Shown: positions 21,440 through 33,027 of the stretch, piece after piece
How positions within the stretch are numbered: position 1 is the stretch's first letter
Layout of the letters: each line of letters opens with the position of its first letter
Assembly: GCA_018398815.1 (NCBI GenBank)
Contig: CM031626.1
Location: forward strand, 36,815,956 to 36,877,205
From: Conus ventricosus
Lineage: Eukaryota; Mollusca; Gastropoda; Neogastropoda; Conidae
Direction of reading: 5' to 3'
Length of the DNA: 61,250 bases
The notes under the pieces: generated by a model
Database searches by the model: none
Seen by the model: only the letters and a program-made list of their open reading frames with translations
What the model was told of the DNA's origin: nothing
Made by a program: the position numbers and the translations under genes

Positions 21440-22051
21440 ATCAAAATGAACTTTTGTTGTTGGCGGTTTTGGCATGCTTTTTTGTTCGGCTTCTGTATTT
21501 AGTGGTTAAGATTGTTTGGACTGCTTCAGTTTTCGCTGCCATTGTTTATATATTTTATAACCGTAATAACCACCCCAGCAGCAATGCCGCCAAAAATGAC
21601 AATTGCTTTAAGTACAATATTCCGCGAAGACTTTGGCGGCGTAAGGCCTTGAATCAACTTGTTCTGGTGTTTTTATATCTGGCATTGAAACAACTGGCTG
21701 CGGCTCCAGCACTTTTTCATTATGGCTATAATCTGTGATTGTAACTGTAATTTTCTTTGTTTGTTCCACTCTGCTAATCTTTTTCCTGCTGCAACGCGCC
21801 CAGGCTTTTTACTGGCCACTTTCTCCTCCTGATTCAGTGTTTTCTGATTCTGCTGATTTTCTGGCTCGGTCATTTTTAAGGGAAACAAAATCTATATGAT
21901 TAAAAGTAATTAATCCCATGATTGTGCCTTTAATTTTCTTTGTTTGTTCCACTCTGCTACTCTTTTTACTGGTCACTTTCTCCGCCTGAATCAATGTTTT
22001 CTGATTCCGATTCTGCTGATTTTCTGGCTTGGTCATTTTTAAGGGAAACAA
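21440..22051 (-). pseudogene. Polinton accessory protein with basic N-terminus and membrane segment
   Basis: The minus frame from 21888 begins MTEPENQQNQ and contains the basic motif PGRVAAGKRLAEWNK. It breaks near 21680, and later pieces in other phases give a proline-containing linker and a hydrophobic segment (IVIFGGIAAGVVITV) near 21555. Proteins with such a PGRVAAGKRLAEWN-like motif are, from memory, recurrent in Polintons, but their role is not known to me. A second partial N-terminus (22051-21921) results from a tandem duplication of about 165 bp. An overlapping plus-strand frame at 21436-21738 is a less likely alternative. Confidence 0.45.
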
Positions 22052-22085
22052 AATCTATATGATTAAAAGTAATTAATCCCATGAT
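21745..22085. repeat. Tandem duplication, about 165 bp
   Basis: GGGAAACAAAATCTATATGA followed by TTAAAAGTAATTAATCCCATG occurs at 21881 and again at 22042, and the preceding 120 bp also match (TTTTCTTTGTTTGTTCCACT at 21753 and 21933). The first copy has 20-30 bp not found in the second. Confidence 0.9.
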
Positions 22086-22510
22086 TAGCGGCGACAATAA
22101 TGTTCCAAATCTGTAATACAGATCACACCCTAGAGACTCTAATGACTTTGTTAAAACTGGATCCTGCGTTAAATCATACATAAAGTCTTGTTCAGAATCA
22201 ATAGGTTCAAATTTACTTACTAGTTTAGTGTACAAACTAAGAACCGTTTGTCCTACACTTTTTACCATTCTTGATCCTAGTGCGCTTCATACCTGTTATG
22301 ATACTTTACAATGTCTTGTGGCGACATCTGTTGAATCTGTTCTATGCTGAATTCATTTCCGAGGAACTGTTTTGTTTTTCCACATGCTGCCAAAGAATAC
22401 AGTCTTTCCTTTTTGGGCATAATAGCTTGGTCATCAACTTGATCATTTGTAATCATAATTCAGGAAGGTTTAGGCTGCCCTGTAGCTGTAGTAGATCGTC
22501 GCCGTTCATG
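22055..22510 (-). pseudogene. Small Polinton-conserved protein with C-terminal hydrophobic segment
   Basis: Minus-strand pieces in neighbouring phases: a start near 22420 (MPKKERLYSL), a charged helical middle, then an open frame from 22268 with LYTKLVSKF, a DLYYRFGTLL motif and a hydrophobic end reaching about 22080. At least one frameshift lies near 22275, and a possible earlier ATG is at 22510. The size of about 130-150 residues and the conserved middle match a recurrent small gene of invertebrate Polintons; its function is unknown to me. Confidence 0.45.
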
Positions 22511-22544
22511 TTTTTTATTAATTATAATTATTTTATTTTTAAAA

Positions 22545-22773
22545 ATGAGCGCCGAAAAAACTGTTACCAACCTTGTATACCATTCTGCTTATTGGGGGCC
22601 TAAGTGTAGGATACACAATGCTTGGTAAAAGCTTGTTAAAAATTAAACCAGCAGATCTTGGCAAGCTAGGCTTTGAGGATTCAGCAAAGCTGATTGCTAT
22701 CATTGCAGCTTCGTTTGCTACGAAAGATTTTCTAGTTAAGCAAGGAATAATTCCAGATAGTATAAATATGTAA
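22545..22773 (+). pseudogene. Small membrane protein, frameshifted at the start
   Basis: ATG 22545 opens MSAEKTVTN, but the conserved-looking body (ILLIGGLSVGYTMLG, then KLIAIIAASFATKDFLVKQG) is in the next phase from 22573, so one base is probably missing or extra near 22565-22573. The 70-75-residue product has one or two hydrophobic helices. It lies 23 bases before the next plus-strand gene. Role unknown. Confidence 0.5.
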
Positions 22774-22796
22774 AATAAAAAAAAACATTTATAAAA

Positions 22797-23204
22797 ATGG
22801 CTTCATTCGTAATGATGATAGGCGGCGCAGTAGTGAATGCGCTTGCTTTTAGCGGAAGTAATTACGCGTTTAGTAAACTGCGGGATGACGGCGAGAGAAA
22901 AAGACATAACAAAGCTATGGAGCAACTAGCAGCTGCACAAGATAACTATGAAAAGCAGAGAATTGAGCAGTTAGATTTTATTAACGACAAACTAAAAAAA
23001 CAGGGGCATGCGGCTTACACATTTAAAGATGTTGATCAAGCAATAAAAGAATATTATCTTGTAACAGGCAAACCAATCGAGATATTGCCCCCACCAAAAT
23101 TTAGTGACTTTTATCAACCATCAGAAAAACAAAAGATGCAAGAAATCGTGTTTATTGTCTTTGGTATGACCGTTGTGTATTTTGTTGCACATAATATTGG
23201 CTGA
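22797..23204 (+). CDS. Polinton accessory protein with terminal hydrophobic helices
   Basis: An intact frame of 135 residues: an N-terminal hydrophobic segment (MASFVMMIGGAVVNALAF), a central coiled, charged stretch (residues 28-65), a DVDQAIKEYYLVTGK motif, and a C-terminal membrane helix (IVFIVFGMTVVYFVAH). This layout recurs next to integrase in invertebrate Polintons as I recall them, but no function is established to my knowledge. The gene is 6 bases upstream of the integrase start, so the two may share a transcript. It is one of very few intact genes in the element. Confidence 0.6.
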   Translation: MASFVMMIGGAVVNALAFSGSNYAFSKLRDDGERKRHNKAMEQLAAAQDNYEKQRIEQLDFINDKLKKQGHAAYTFKDVDQAIKEYYLVTGKPIEILPPPKFSDFYQPSEKQKMQEIVFIVFGMTVVYFVAHNIG

Positions 23205-23210
23205 ATAAAA

Positions 23211-24165
23211 ATGAACAAAATCTATTATTCGCCAAAAGGATATTGGAAGGGAATCATGGCAATAAAAAAAGCTAAGCCAAGCAGCGGGAGTTAGTGAACA
23301 AACAGCAAAGGAATGGCTATCAAAACAAGCGATTTGGCAAATTTATTTACCTGCGCCTAGACAAATACAGAGACCACACTTTGTGAACACAATACCGAAC
23401 GACACCCATCAAATGGACCTTCTATATTTACCCCATGATACGATTAGACGAAAAAGATTTAAGTACGCACTCACAGTCATTGACATAGCTTCAAGATACA
23501 AAGATGCAGAACCATTAACACAAAAGAGTGCTTCTGCTGTTGCTGTTGCCATACAACTGATATACCAACGAGGCCCGCTAACTTATCCTCGCATGATTCA
23601 AGTCGACGATGGAAAAGAATTTAAAGGCCAAGTGAATCAATTATTGTTAAAACATAGAGTTACCATTAAAAGAGGCATTCCAGGAGTTCACAGATCACAG
23701 GCTTTAGTTGAAAACTTTAACAAACAGTTATCTGAAAGACTTTTTTCCTACCAGTATCACAGAGAGCTGATTGACAATTCTCGCAACACAGAATGGGTTA
23801 GAAGACTGCCCTCAGTTTTGCGCGCAATGAATAATGAAGAATTTAAAGGGCTAAAACCAGTACAAGCAATCAAAAAACAAACAATAAATGTTGCTGAAGA
23901 CTCCAGTACAACCAGCAAACTATTACCGTTTGGTTTAAAAGTAAGGTACCTTTATTTACCGGGAGAAGCAGAAGGGGACACTCGCATCAGGGCAACAGAT
24001 CCAGTTTGGAGCGTTGATCCATATGAAATAAAAAGAATTGTAAAAATGAATCCGCCCGTGTATTATTTACGAGAAACTGACACAACAAAACAACCAGCTC
24101 CTCAAAGATCTTTTGTGAAGGAAGAACTGCAGATAATCCCACCAGGCACAGTTCCAGTTGCTTAA
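23211..24165 (+). pseudogene. Polinton integrase (rve family)
   Basis: A retroviral-type integrase that inserts the element's DNA into the host genome. The start is ATG 23211 (NKIYYSPKGYW), followed by an N-terminal helix-turn-helix-like part with SEQTAKEWL. The catalytic core shows the D-D-E triad as HQMDLLYLP, QVDDGKEF and QALVENFN, with 34 residues between the second D and E, and the C-terminal part runs to 24165. One frameshift falls in the A run at about 23262-23268, so an annotator would see only the 260-residue piece from 23383. Apart from that the protein looks complete at about 318 residues. Confidence 0.85.
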
Positions 24166-24186
24166 TTAATTTTTAATTTACATAAA

Positions 24187-24417
24187 ATGGAAGCTCAGAA
24201 GGAAGCGCAGAATGAAACAAGAATGATAAATGAAGAGACCTGGGAATTGATACAGGAATCAAATTATACGACTTCTAGTATTAAGGTAACATTTGCGGGG
24301 ATTCATCGGCATCCAGATCGCCCACCGCCCAAAATCCCAAATTTTGATTGTCAAATATGGGGAAAAGAATATCTTCTTATAATAAAACTTGAGGAAAAAT
24401 ATGAAGAAGGTATGTAA
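24187..24417 (+). CDS. Small unknown Polinton protein
   Basis: 76 residues, acidic, with no hydrophobic helix. It starts 22 bases after the integrase stop and ends one base before the polymerase stop on the other strand, so the two are tightly convergent. The middle holds RHPDRPPPKIPNF. I do not recognise it. Confidence 0.45.
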   Translation: MEAQKEAQNETRMINEETWELIQESNYTTSSIKVTFAGIHRHPDRPPPKIPNFDCQIWGKEYLLIIKLEEKYEEGM

Positions 24418-27400
24418 TTATGCTGTTTTCCAGTGCCTAATTGCATATGAAAACTCTGGATCAACAAATACTCGTTTAGTGTTTGTTCTATCTAATGACT
24501 TCTTTGTTACAACAGTTGTGTTGATCTCATGTAGATTAGATCGTAGTTTTACGTTGTCATGATGAAAAGTATGTTTATTAAACAATGCGTCTTTGTAGTT
24601 GTCATGTGATATGTTTGACTGCACAACACTGCGAGATATTCCCTTTGCTTTCTTAATGGTTTTCTCCTGGCTCGAAATACTGTACATTTTCGACCTTAAA
24701 CCAACAAACTCTTTGATCAACCCTCCAGATAATTCATCCTTCATCTTTCCTAAAACCTTCTTGTTAACGGTTGAATGCAAAGGCGAATCTTTAGGGTAAT
24801 CAGATGTGTCGTACCATCCCGCATGCCCTTTAGCTACTTCTAATTCCATGTCTTTATAGATATCTTCAGTAGGGATATCTATAACAAAACTGTCTGTATC
24901 TGTGTAAAGTACTCTGGACTCTGGATACAGGGGTTTAAAGTAGTCATAAAGAAATTCTAACATCAAAAGCTTTGATAATTCTAAAACGGTAAACCCAATA
25001 AATACAGGTTTGTCCAATTTGACTTTCTTATTCTTCATCATTATGCCAAAAGGCTGATCATGAAATCTTCTAAAGTCCTGATAATTAGGTTTAGAAGTCA
25101 GCTTAATTGCTTCGTTCTCTTTGGTGACCAATCTGACATCTTTACGCTTGTGTGGATTTTCCATAGTCTTTCCGAAACAGCTGTTGTTCATTAGCTTGAA
25201 AAAGTCTTTTTCCGAAGCATCTGTGGATTTAGTTCTGAGATCAGTGTTCTTCATTATGTATGGTTTCATGAACTGTTCTTGATCAAAAGCAATTATACGA
25301 TGAACAGCTGTCAACTTCAAACCATGTCTTAAATAAAATTGTAGAAGTCTGTAATGACAGACATAATTTTTTTGTCCCGAAGATTAGGCACAAGTTTAGG
25401 CGGCTCTGTTGGATTCGTCTTTAGACTTTCTGCTGCTAATGGGTAGTCATTATGCAGGTCATGGAGTTCCTGAGGATATTCTAAGTCAACTTCGGGAATG
25501 AAACCACGCTGTCGATCGGGCGTCAAACTGCACAACCACTTTAATGCCTTTTGAATATTTTTTGTACCGCCGCCTGTGTACATTTTAAAGTTACGTAATG
25601 GAAGTGATTGCGCCATAGCCCAACCATACAGATTGTTTGCATCTAAATACATGAGATAGTTAGACCTTTTACTTGGATCATAGTCGTCCAAGTATTTGTT
25701 GTTTGCTTTACAGTAATGATGCGACGCCATACTAATTCCTCCACGCAATCCGTTTTCAATCATCTGAATCATTGGTAAATCTGACAATAAATCAATCTGT
25801 ACTCCAGTAAACTTTAAGAAAGCATCCCAGCTCATCCCGGGCGCAGAAATGTAAGGCGCGGGATCCAGGCTATAATGTTTCATGCAGGTCTTCCTATAAT
25901 TTTCAAGACGTCCGCCAACAAACATACGTCTGCCATCAAGTATGCATCATGATAGTCTCCCATCGTTTAGAATCTAACTTCTGCCACGCATCTTGAGCTG
26001 CTGGTAATCAGAATCACTGATGTCCTTTCCTCTAAGACTAGAAAAGAGCGCGCCTTTAGGAGGAAGTGTATCTTCGTCAAACCTTTCCCAACTGTTCATG
26101 TACTCATAAGGGTAAACGCCCTTTCTAACAAGAGTTGGGTCAAAATATTCTTCTGTTATTGGGCAGGACTTTAAGGACATAGCCAGTGACTCTAATGATC
26201 CCTTTCAGGTGTTTGCATAGAGTCATAAAAAGACATGTTTTAAAGTGAAACACATGTACTTTTCTGATGACTGTGCAATGCATGTTATCCTGAAGGCGTC
26301 GTCTACTGCTTTCATTATAAGATGAGAGTCGTAACCTCGCAAGTTATGAAAGAAGATGGGCAGCTTTCATGTCTTAGGATCAAACTTTAGTTGAAGATTG
26401 CATTTACTGTGTGCTGCTCCTCTGAACTTTCCGCTAATGTGATCATGGTCTCTTACTGTCGGATTGGCTTCCTCGCTGTTAGACATTAGTTCTAAACCGC
26501 AAATCCAACAATGTGTGGCTGAGTCATACTGTTGTCGGTCTTCAGGCGTCATTATGATTTCAGATAAGTTTAGATTATTAGAACAGGCGTTACGCAATTG
26601 CTGCAATGCGTTTTAAGAAGTATTCTGCAGCATTAGGTCCTCTATACAATTCTGGTTCCGAATGGGCGCCATCCGACCTGACAACGATAAAAGCAAATGA
26701 ACAAATCTGATGATTGCTCACTAAGGCAGTTTTAGGAAGTCTCTGTGGTGCCGGCCCTTCATGGGGAACAATGAGTGATTCGAAGTCTGCGTAAACTACG
26801 TATGGACTCGTTTGCAGCCGTTTCCAGTTCTTAAAACTAACTTTAGATCCAGGTGGGGGCGTAATTAGTTCTGTATTTACAGTCTACAGAACTTTTACAA
26901 TGTTTTATATGTTCAAGCGCGGCTGGAATGGATGGCATTCTTGTTAAACATTTTCTACAGAATTCTTGTTTATTTTTATGCTTTGAAGTATGCCGCATTA
27001 GTCTACTCATTGTTCGTATTAATGTGTAATGTGGTTAGCCCTGCTGGTGAAAACATTAGGAGTAAGTCAACATGGCTTTTGTCTGGATCGCCTATTGTTG
27101 GGCTGTCTTTAGACACTCTAATAGGCACTAAATTTGTTTTTCTCAGACCATGTGTATACATTAACAGTTATTGGTTTGTTTTGTTCTTCAAACTGATCAA
27201 TTTTGTCCACGCTAACAGGAAGGATATTCCACTAAAGTTAAGATCATTGATGTAAGGCTCATAGTTAGATACTCTCTCTGCGTTTTTACGGGCGTAATGC
27301 AGCCTTGCAAGAACGCACCACATGAAACATTTGTTGTCTGAATTCTTTATGTTTAGAACTGCTCTTTTTGCAACTAATGCTGGAGGTAGTGGAAAGTAAG

Positions 27401-27605
27401 ACTTGCCTACAATCGGCGCATACTTAGCCTGTTTTAATCTAATCTCTAAGACTTCGCCCTCTGCCCAACCAGAGCCTCTCATTTTGGCTTCTTCAGCGGC
27501 CGCATCAAACTGTGTAAGCAGTTGGTCTGCCCAGCCAGGTGTTAAGTCATTATGAGAAAGAATAGTCTGTTGTTTAGTTGAGACCCAGACTTCTAGATTC
27601 TTCAT
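24418..27605 (-). pseudogene. polB: Protein-primed type B DNA polymerase (Polinton pPolB)
   Basis: Minus-strand frames in order. 27605-27168 is an N-terminal region with a GSGW motif and a KRAVLNIKN-DNKCF-W segment typical of viral protein-primed polymerases. 26606-26367 has a CWICG ... RDHDH ... FRG ... CN pattern like recombination endonuclease VII. 26180-25974 is a linker. 25925-25329 has polymerase motif A (DANNLYG). 25320-24418 has motif B (NSCFGKTMEN) and motif C (YTDTDS). About 1,060 residues in all, replicating the element's linear DNA. At least five frame breaks (near 27160, 26600, 26200, 25930 and 25325) make it non-functional as written. The individual catalytic motifs are intact. 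Confidence 0.85.
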
Positions 27606-27609
27606 TTAT

Positions 27610-27825
27610 TGTTATATAGTCGATTAAAACAGCTAACATTACTTTAACTGGCGGGTCTATTGTTAGTTTACCTGGAACTTGAGAAATAGCAAAACAACAC
27701 TTGCCTGTACGTTTGTTGGATCAATGACTTCTAGATTAATATCATTTAAAGCTTTTGACAAACGCTCTCCCTTAAGCATTCCTTCAAAAAAATTCGTCCG
27801 GTCCTTCATATATCTTATCCATGTT
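27610..27825 (-). pseudogene. Small frame upstream of polymerase
   Basis: Minus strand from ATG near 27822 (MDKIYEGPDEFF), continued in other phases as LSKALNDINLEVIDPTN and LTIDPPVKVMLAVLIDYI. The last piece reaches the polymerase start. Two frameshifts in about 70 codons. Function unknown; it may be an upstream part of the polymerase gene or a separate small protein. Confidence 0.35.
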
Positions 27826-27904
27826 GAGTTTTCTTTTCTAACTTAAAATATTTATTTAAATAAAAAAAAATACAACAACATCGGCTCCAGGGTCGTCTTA
27901 ATCA

Positions 27905-28602
27905 GAATCAATATAAACGGTCTTTTGTGCTTGGACTCATAAACTAAAGTATAAACGCCCTTTGATGTTGTTAATGTGAGCTGTTTAAAACAGAGTTTAA
28001 TGTCTCGTTTACTTTTTTTAAACATTCCTTTTTATCTGCTCGGTGTCTGGCTGTTGAGAAAAACTTGCCCTTGCCTTTTTTGAAGATCAAACTTTTGTCT
28101 TTTATAGTCATCAAAATCGGCCTGTAAACGACTAAATTCTTCATTCGTGATGTTGAGTCAACTAGCGCTTTATTATTGTCAGTTTAAACGAACTAAGTTT
28201 AGCTGTTATTAGTTGAACCATAGCTGTGTGCTTTTGGAGTTTAGTTCTTAATTTTTTGCCAGCAGCACTTACAGCTATTGAACACAGGCCAAGAGCTAAA
28301 GACAAACCGCCTAGAGGTAAAGCTGCGGGCGCACCTACACCTGTTGCTAAGAGGCCTACACTTGTTCCTGCCGATAGAGCACTAACAGTCGATGCTCCAG
28401 TATTAACATATGTAACAGCATTAAAGGCAGCAGAATACCTTCGTTTGGGTTTTGCTGTATTTTGAAAGGTCTTGCTCTAGTTTTTGTTGCATTTGTGTAA
28501 TGTTTGTTAATCCAAAGGTTTTTATGTCAGGGGTTTCTACTATCCCTTCTTTTGGTGGGCTCTGGTGCTGTAGGCGTATTTGGATAAACCTGAACAGACA
28601 TG
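27905..28602 (-). pseudogene. Ala/Gly-rich membrane-active-looking Polinton protein
   Basis: Starts at ATG 28602 (MSVQVYPNTPTAPEP). Pieces in shifted phases give a helical segment (QQKLEQDLSKYSKT), then a long Ala/Gly/Ser-rich hydrophobic stretch (TSVGLLATGVGAPAALPLGG) at about 28390-28310, then KKLRTKLQKH, an ITNEEFSRLQADFDDY motif and a basic end near 27990. The order matches a recurrent Polinton protein of about 200 residues with an amphipathic or hydrophobic centre. I can suggest a membrane or capsid-maturation role only by analogy. At least four frameshifts. Confidence 0.5.
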
Positions 28603-28639
28603 CTTTTTATAAAATAAAAATAATTTAGTATTGTATATC

Positions 28640-29890
28640 TTTTAATCTGTTATCTTGAATATTCAGCTGCGCATCATATATTAAAAACAAATGTACATTA
28701 ACTGGGTTTTTCGCCATCTTTCTCTTTATCAATTTGAATGTTTATTCCGTCTTTAACAGTTCTCCCACTTCCATGCAACTGATTATCCTCTGTCGATCTT
28801 AGGTCAATCCATAAACCGTATTTTGTTGTTAAATAATCATCAAGTCTTACACTGTGAAGGTGTAGATCTTTAGACACAAGGTCAACTGTTGGATTTCTAC
28901 ACCTCCCGCCTCCAAACATTTTCTTATTTCGTCAAAATGCTGATAAGGTCTAAGTCCGCTTTGCGTAGATTTGGTTAGGACTACCCTCAATCGAACATTG
29001 TACTTTCGTTATTTTAGGATTAATAAACTTTTCACTTCCTCTTTTGAACGGTTCTTCATCTTCACACAGCAATAAAATACCTTTAAGCGATCTTGCTGCG
29101 GCGCTAAAACTAAAATTCCATATAGCATCATTCTTGCTTCTGGGATAGTTGTATGATGAATCACTCTTTCGTAATATATTGCTAATTTTGACTGATATTG
29201 TTGCTCAATCAGCCTTGCTAAATTAGGGTTGCTAACAACGTCAAACTCTAACGAGATGTCAGAAATGCTGTACTTTGTTTCGGTGTCTGATGATCTGATA
29301 ACACGTTTGTATTCATTAAAAGTTAGTTCATATGACAATCTGTCTTTTTAATGCTCCTTGAAAGTATGGCGCATGCGCTTTTAACAACTCAAAATCTAAG
29401 GGAATAGAAAAGCGATTTCCATACGCAAAATTTACCGCTACATACTTTTTGCCGTCTTTAACATCTGCGGCGCCTATCTAAAGTTTTAGTGCTTCTTCAT
29501 TTTCGATTCCTTGAAACGCAAGTCAGCCCTTTCATTCCCGGTTAGCCATAGATCAGATGGTTAAAAATATGTCTGCATTGTGTAAAGAAAATATTTCTTG
29601 TCCCTAAGTTTTATAGAAATTTTCTTAACGATTGCCCGACCCAGATTCTGGACAACTGTTCCTGTTTGTGTTGTTGCTGATTCGAGTTCTATTTTGAAAG
29701 TAAGTTGCGCAGAGCCTGGCACAATCACTTCATTGCTCCCAGGTCTGGAAATTTGACAGTAAGAATTTGATCTGCATCAATAGTAGATGGATTATTTGGA
29801 ACAGTAATATTCCGTTATTTCCCTTCACGCCAAAGGGCTCTTTCAGTCTTCTATGCGGTCAGAATTGAACCATATGCTTGTGACATTTTT
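28640..29890 (-). pseudogene. Candidate capsid (jelly-roll) protein of the Polinton
   Basis: Starts at ATG 29890 (MSQAYGSI). Frameshifted pieces follow: an ITVPNNPSTIDADQILTV segment, VVQNLGRAIVKKISIKL near 29610, NRFSIPLDFELLKAH near 29415, the open frame 29338-29009 with SYELTFNEYKRVIR and ISDISLEFDVV, and the frame 28919-28698 with LHSVRLDDYL, YGLWIDLRS and LHGSGR. This strand-rich, Tyr/Leu/Arg-patterned protein of 400-odd residues belongs to a family conserved in invertebrate Polintons that I take to be virion structural, probably double-jelly-roll. That assignment needs a fold prediction. An internal deletion may exist near 28930-29005. Confidence 0.5.
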
Positions 29891-29923
29891 ATGAAGCAAA
29901 ATAAAAAGTTAATTATTTAAAAC

Positions 29924-31117
29924 ATGGCAGGCATTGAAGGTGAAGAAGATTATGATGTTTTGATCCTGGAGACGACATGAGTGAAATGACCCTTTGACAC
30001 AGCGTCGCTCAGAGCTCTCAATGCGGCGTGAATTAACAGAAAGTACAGTCGGAGCATTTTACAAAAGTTTAGGCTTAGAACCCCCCGAATTTATAGATCC
30101 TAATGATTTTTGAAGTAAAAAAATAAGGGCCATTTGTATGTGAAAAAAACGACCAGGAGAACTGTTCAGCTTACAACTAAACGAGACCATCAAAGTTTTA
30201 TCCATAGGTACAATTAGGCAAAGACTCCCTATGAGAGTTACAAAATCACCTTGGCATTGCTAAACCAAAATTAGATAGGGAGGCAGTTTGCTAAACTTCA
30301 AAAACACACTACAGGAACTCCCAACAGATAACCAAATGCAAAACATGGAACTTCAAGATTTAAGTCAAACAGCAGAAATAATAGAAGCAGAAACCCGTTT
30401 TTCCGAAGAAACAGCATTAAAAACAATTAATGATTCCCCGCTACCCATGCGAGAATTATTAGCCTTGATCGTACTTTAAGAACCATCAGAGGCGAATTAA
30501 CAAACAATTTAGCAAAACTAGGTGAAAAAGATGAGGATTAAAAAAGAGAAAAAAAAAAACTCGTTGAGGGCTGATGACGCCAACTTAGGGCCTGGTGTTA
30601 AAGAAAGAATAACCAAAAGACTAAAAGTTCTGAAACAAGAGAGATCAGCAAGACTAGAAGTTTTGTCTACTAACGAGAAACAATTACGAACTCAAGTGAA
30701 TAGAATTAGAGAACTATCCGAAAAATTTTTATATGAAGACACAACGCTAGCAGACGAATCCAAAACACTGTTTAGAGAGCAAGGAGTCACATTAGCAAGC
30801 GTTTAACGGCCTTAGGATTTTCAATAAGTACACTGGTGATGGCTATTACAGGCGGCGGTGGTCCGGGTCAGTGCCTCCACCCCCATCACCTCCATCACCC
30901 CCTGATAAATCATGGGTGAAAAAACAGCTTGATCATCTTGCGGGTTTATAAAAAATTAGCCGGTAAAGCTATAGACTCTTTACCGAGTATATTAGGGGGT
31001 GTTGTTAGCTGGCTTTTGTCTACTGCAAGCAAAGTAGTTGGCTTTATGGCCGAGCACTTATGGGCCTTAGTTCTCTTAATAGTCGGGTTAATTTTTAGTA
31101 AGATAAAGACCAAGTAA
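29924..31117 (+). pseudogene. Large coiled-coil Polinton protein with C-terminal membrane helix
   Basis: ATG 29924 opens an acidic N-terminus (MAGIEGEEDYDV). Pieces in several phases give AFYKSLGLEPPEFIDPNDF, a basic stretch, the frame 30288-30479, a coiled coil with LGPGVKERITKRLKVLKQER in 30522-30806, a DTTLADE...LFREQGVT segment, a Pro-rich spacer near 30860-30910 and the frame 30929-31117 with SILGGVVSWLLSTASKVVGF and ALVLLIVGLIFSKI. About 390 residues. This architecture is recurrent in cnidarian and molluscan Polintons (recall), with unknown function; a membrane-anchored virion or entry-related part is conceivable but unproven. Five or more frameshifts. Confidence 0.6.
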
Positions 31118-32302
31118 TCCTAGGCCAGTTAATCCAAGAACAAGCGCTGTCTTTTCATATTCATGGTCATTATTTTTTTTGACTTCATGGTTTTCAACGG
31201 CCTTCGGGCTTTGGGCACGGGGATTGGAATGACTTATTCTTGGGGGGTCATCTTGTTGTTTTACTGCGTTGCAATATTACTGGCTCAGAATTTATTTCGT
31301 TTTTCCCGACTTTCTGTTCATTGCCTGCCACAAGGATTTCATTATTGTAGTTTATTATTGTGCCTATCTGGAGTCTGAGGTCAGAAGGCAGCATGTATAA
31401 ACCAGTGCCAACAGCAAAGTCTACTTTCGATCTTGCGTATTGTAAAACATTTTGGTACCTTTTAATACTTAAAGGGTAAATCAACTGTAGAATTAATGGC
31501 GTCCTCTAAATTTGCTAAGTATTGTTTTTGTGCATCAAAACCAGTAGAAGGATCAGTTATGTTCGATCTCGTTTGTGCTTGCGAACCTAGCAAACACCAA
31601 ACGTAAGTACGAACAGAGTCGTTTATTCGTTCTATTCCTGCTTTAGTTAGGCCCTTAGAAGTGTCTAAGATAAATGTTGTCCATGCTGTTTTATGCTCTT
31701 GCTCTATGGACCTGAGGTGAACAGCTGTGCCTGAAGACAAAGATGTGTAAGAGGATTCCAATCATATTTATACTTTCTGTGCACGCCCCAAAAATAAGAG
31801 GTGCCTAGACCATGATTAAGATCCAACTTTTGTCTAAAGTCTGTCTTGGCCTTAATATTGAATTCGTTACAGATCCTTTCAAAAGCCTTCATGTCTATTA
31901 TGTTGCTGAATGGATTAAACGGTTTGTCATTTGGCAATGGCGCTTGCAGTTCAGTCAAAATACGTCTGAAGGTGTAATAAAAATGAAAACTGTACACTGA
32001 CCTCACCAAAGGATCAGGATGATTTAAGTGATCAGCATACGACACTCCACACCCAGTTGATGCACAAAACACAGCAAAGTTTAACTGGTTCTGGTAAAAC
32101 TGCATCGGATGACTAAACCACACTTTCGCGATGTAGTCTTTTTTAATAGGGGGGTTAAGATATGTGTTTAATGGAGTACTAACCTTTACTTGAAAGGCGT
32201 CAGACTGGGTCACAGAAATGTCAAGAGTATCAGTTGTTATATTTTTAAATTGTAGTGCGGCCCAACAGAATATTTTGCATTAGTATATTTGAATGCACTC
32301 AT
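31088..32302 (-). pseudogene. Large Polinton structural-protein candidate
   Basis: Starts at ATG 32302 (MSAFKYTNAKYSVGPH). The frame 32213-31704 contains YLNPPIKKDYIAKVWFSH, FCASTGCGVSYADH and FHFYYTFRRILTELQAPLP. 31761-31462 contains TFILDTSKGLTKAGIERIND and TYVWCLLGSQAQTR. 31484-31248 contains RYQNVLQYARSKVDFAVG and MLPSDLRLQIGT. A C-terminal hydrophobic tail (ALVLGLTGLGLLGLYL) ends at 31088. About 400 residues. The tail overlaps the convergent gene on the plus strand by about 30 bases. The conserved blocks are highly characteristic of one Polinton protein family; a virion role is my inference. Four or five frameshifts. Confidence 0.55.
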
Positions 32303-32320
32303 TTTTATTTCGTTTAAAAA

Positions 32321-33010
32321 ATGTTTGTAACAATAACAACTCAAGACCGTCCTTCGTTTTTAGAATATGCTATTGATAACAATTGCGGAGCCAAAATGGT
32401 TGCACTTCATGAAATATTTTACAAAGTCGTATGGTTTAATATAAGTGAATCCAAGAATAATAATAAGGTTCTAAAAATTGACAAAACAGGGGCCAAAGTT
32501 AGCCAGTTAACAATCCCTGATGGTTATTACGGGTTTTGCTCACTAAAAGAAGCAATGAGTAACTTTGACATTACTCTCAAACTTAACAATGCAAATCTAA
32601 AAACAATGTTAACATTCAAGTCTGAAGAAGAAGCAGGGTTTCTATTTTGATAAAAAGCTAGCTAAAATGTTAGGCTTTGCAGCTGACAATCATAGATTTA
32701 GAGTTACACCAAACAAAAACTACTTATGAGGGGGAAAATCCGCTCGATCTTGCATTACATTCATTACTCTATGTTCATTTGGATGAGCTGAGCACTGATG
32801 AAAACTTATATGATGGAAGGCCCTCAACTGTTTTAAGAGCTCTTCCATCAGGAAAAGCTGCATATTGCGATTATGAAATTATACAATTCCCTAATTTACA
32901 GTTTAAAAGATTAGTTTGCGGGAGGGTCGGATCATTTAGTATAAAATTGCAGACAAAACAGGAAAGTCGTGAAATGTGATAACCTGCACATTGTTTTGGA
33001 AATAAAATAA
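32321..33010 (+). pseudogene. Minor capsid/penton candidate, paralogue 1
   Basis: The frame 32321-32650 holds an N-terminal domain (QDRPSFLEYAIDNN, KVVWFNISESKNN). 32677-32979 has LYVHLDELSTDENLYDGRPS and TVLRALPSGKAAYCDYEI, and a C-terminal strand continues in another phase to the stop at 33008-33010. About 225 residues with two frameshifts (near 32655-32740 and 32955). The LYVHLDEL...GRPSTVLRALP signature also occurs at 35015-35293, giving two paralogues in one element. By position and size this could be the single-jelly-roll vertex protein; I have no structural proof. Confidence 0.5.
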
Positions 33011-33027
33011 TAAGTTTGTACTAAAAA

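Noticed and set aside
21436..21738. Plus-strand membrane protein of 100 codons
   Set aside because: Overlaps the minus-strand PGRVAAGKRLAEW gene, whose broken pieces cover the same bases and fit a recurrent Polinton protein better.
26932..27255. 107-codon plus frame in the polymerase region
   Set aside because: Antisense of the polymerase N-terminal region; hydrophobic composition is a by-product.
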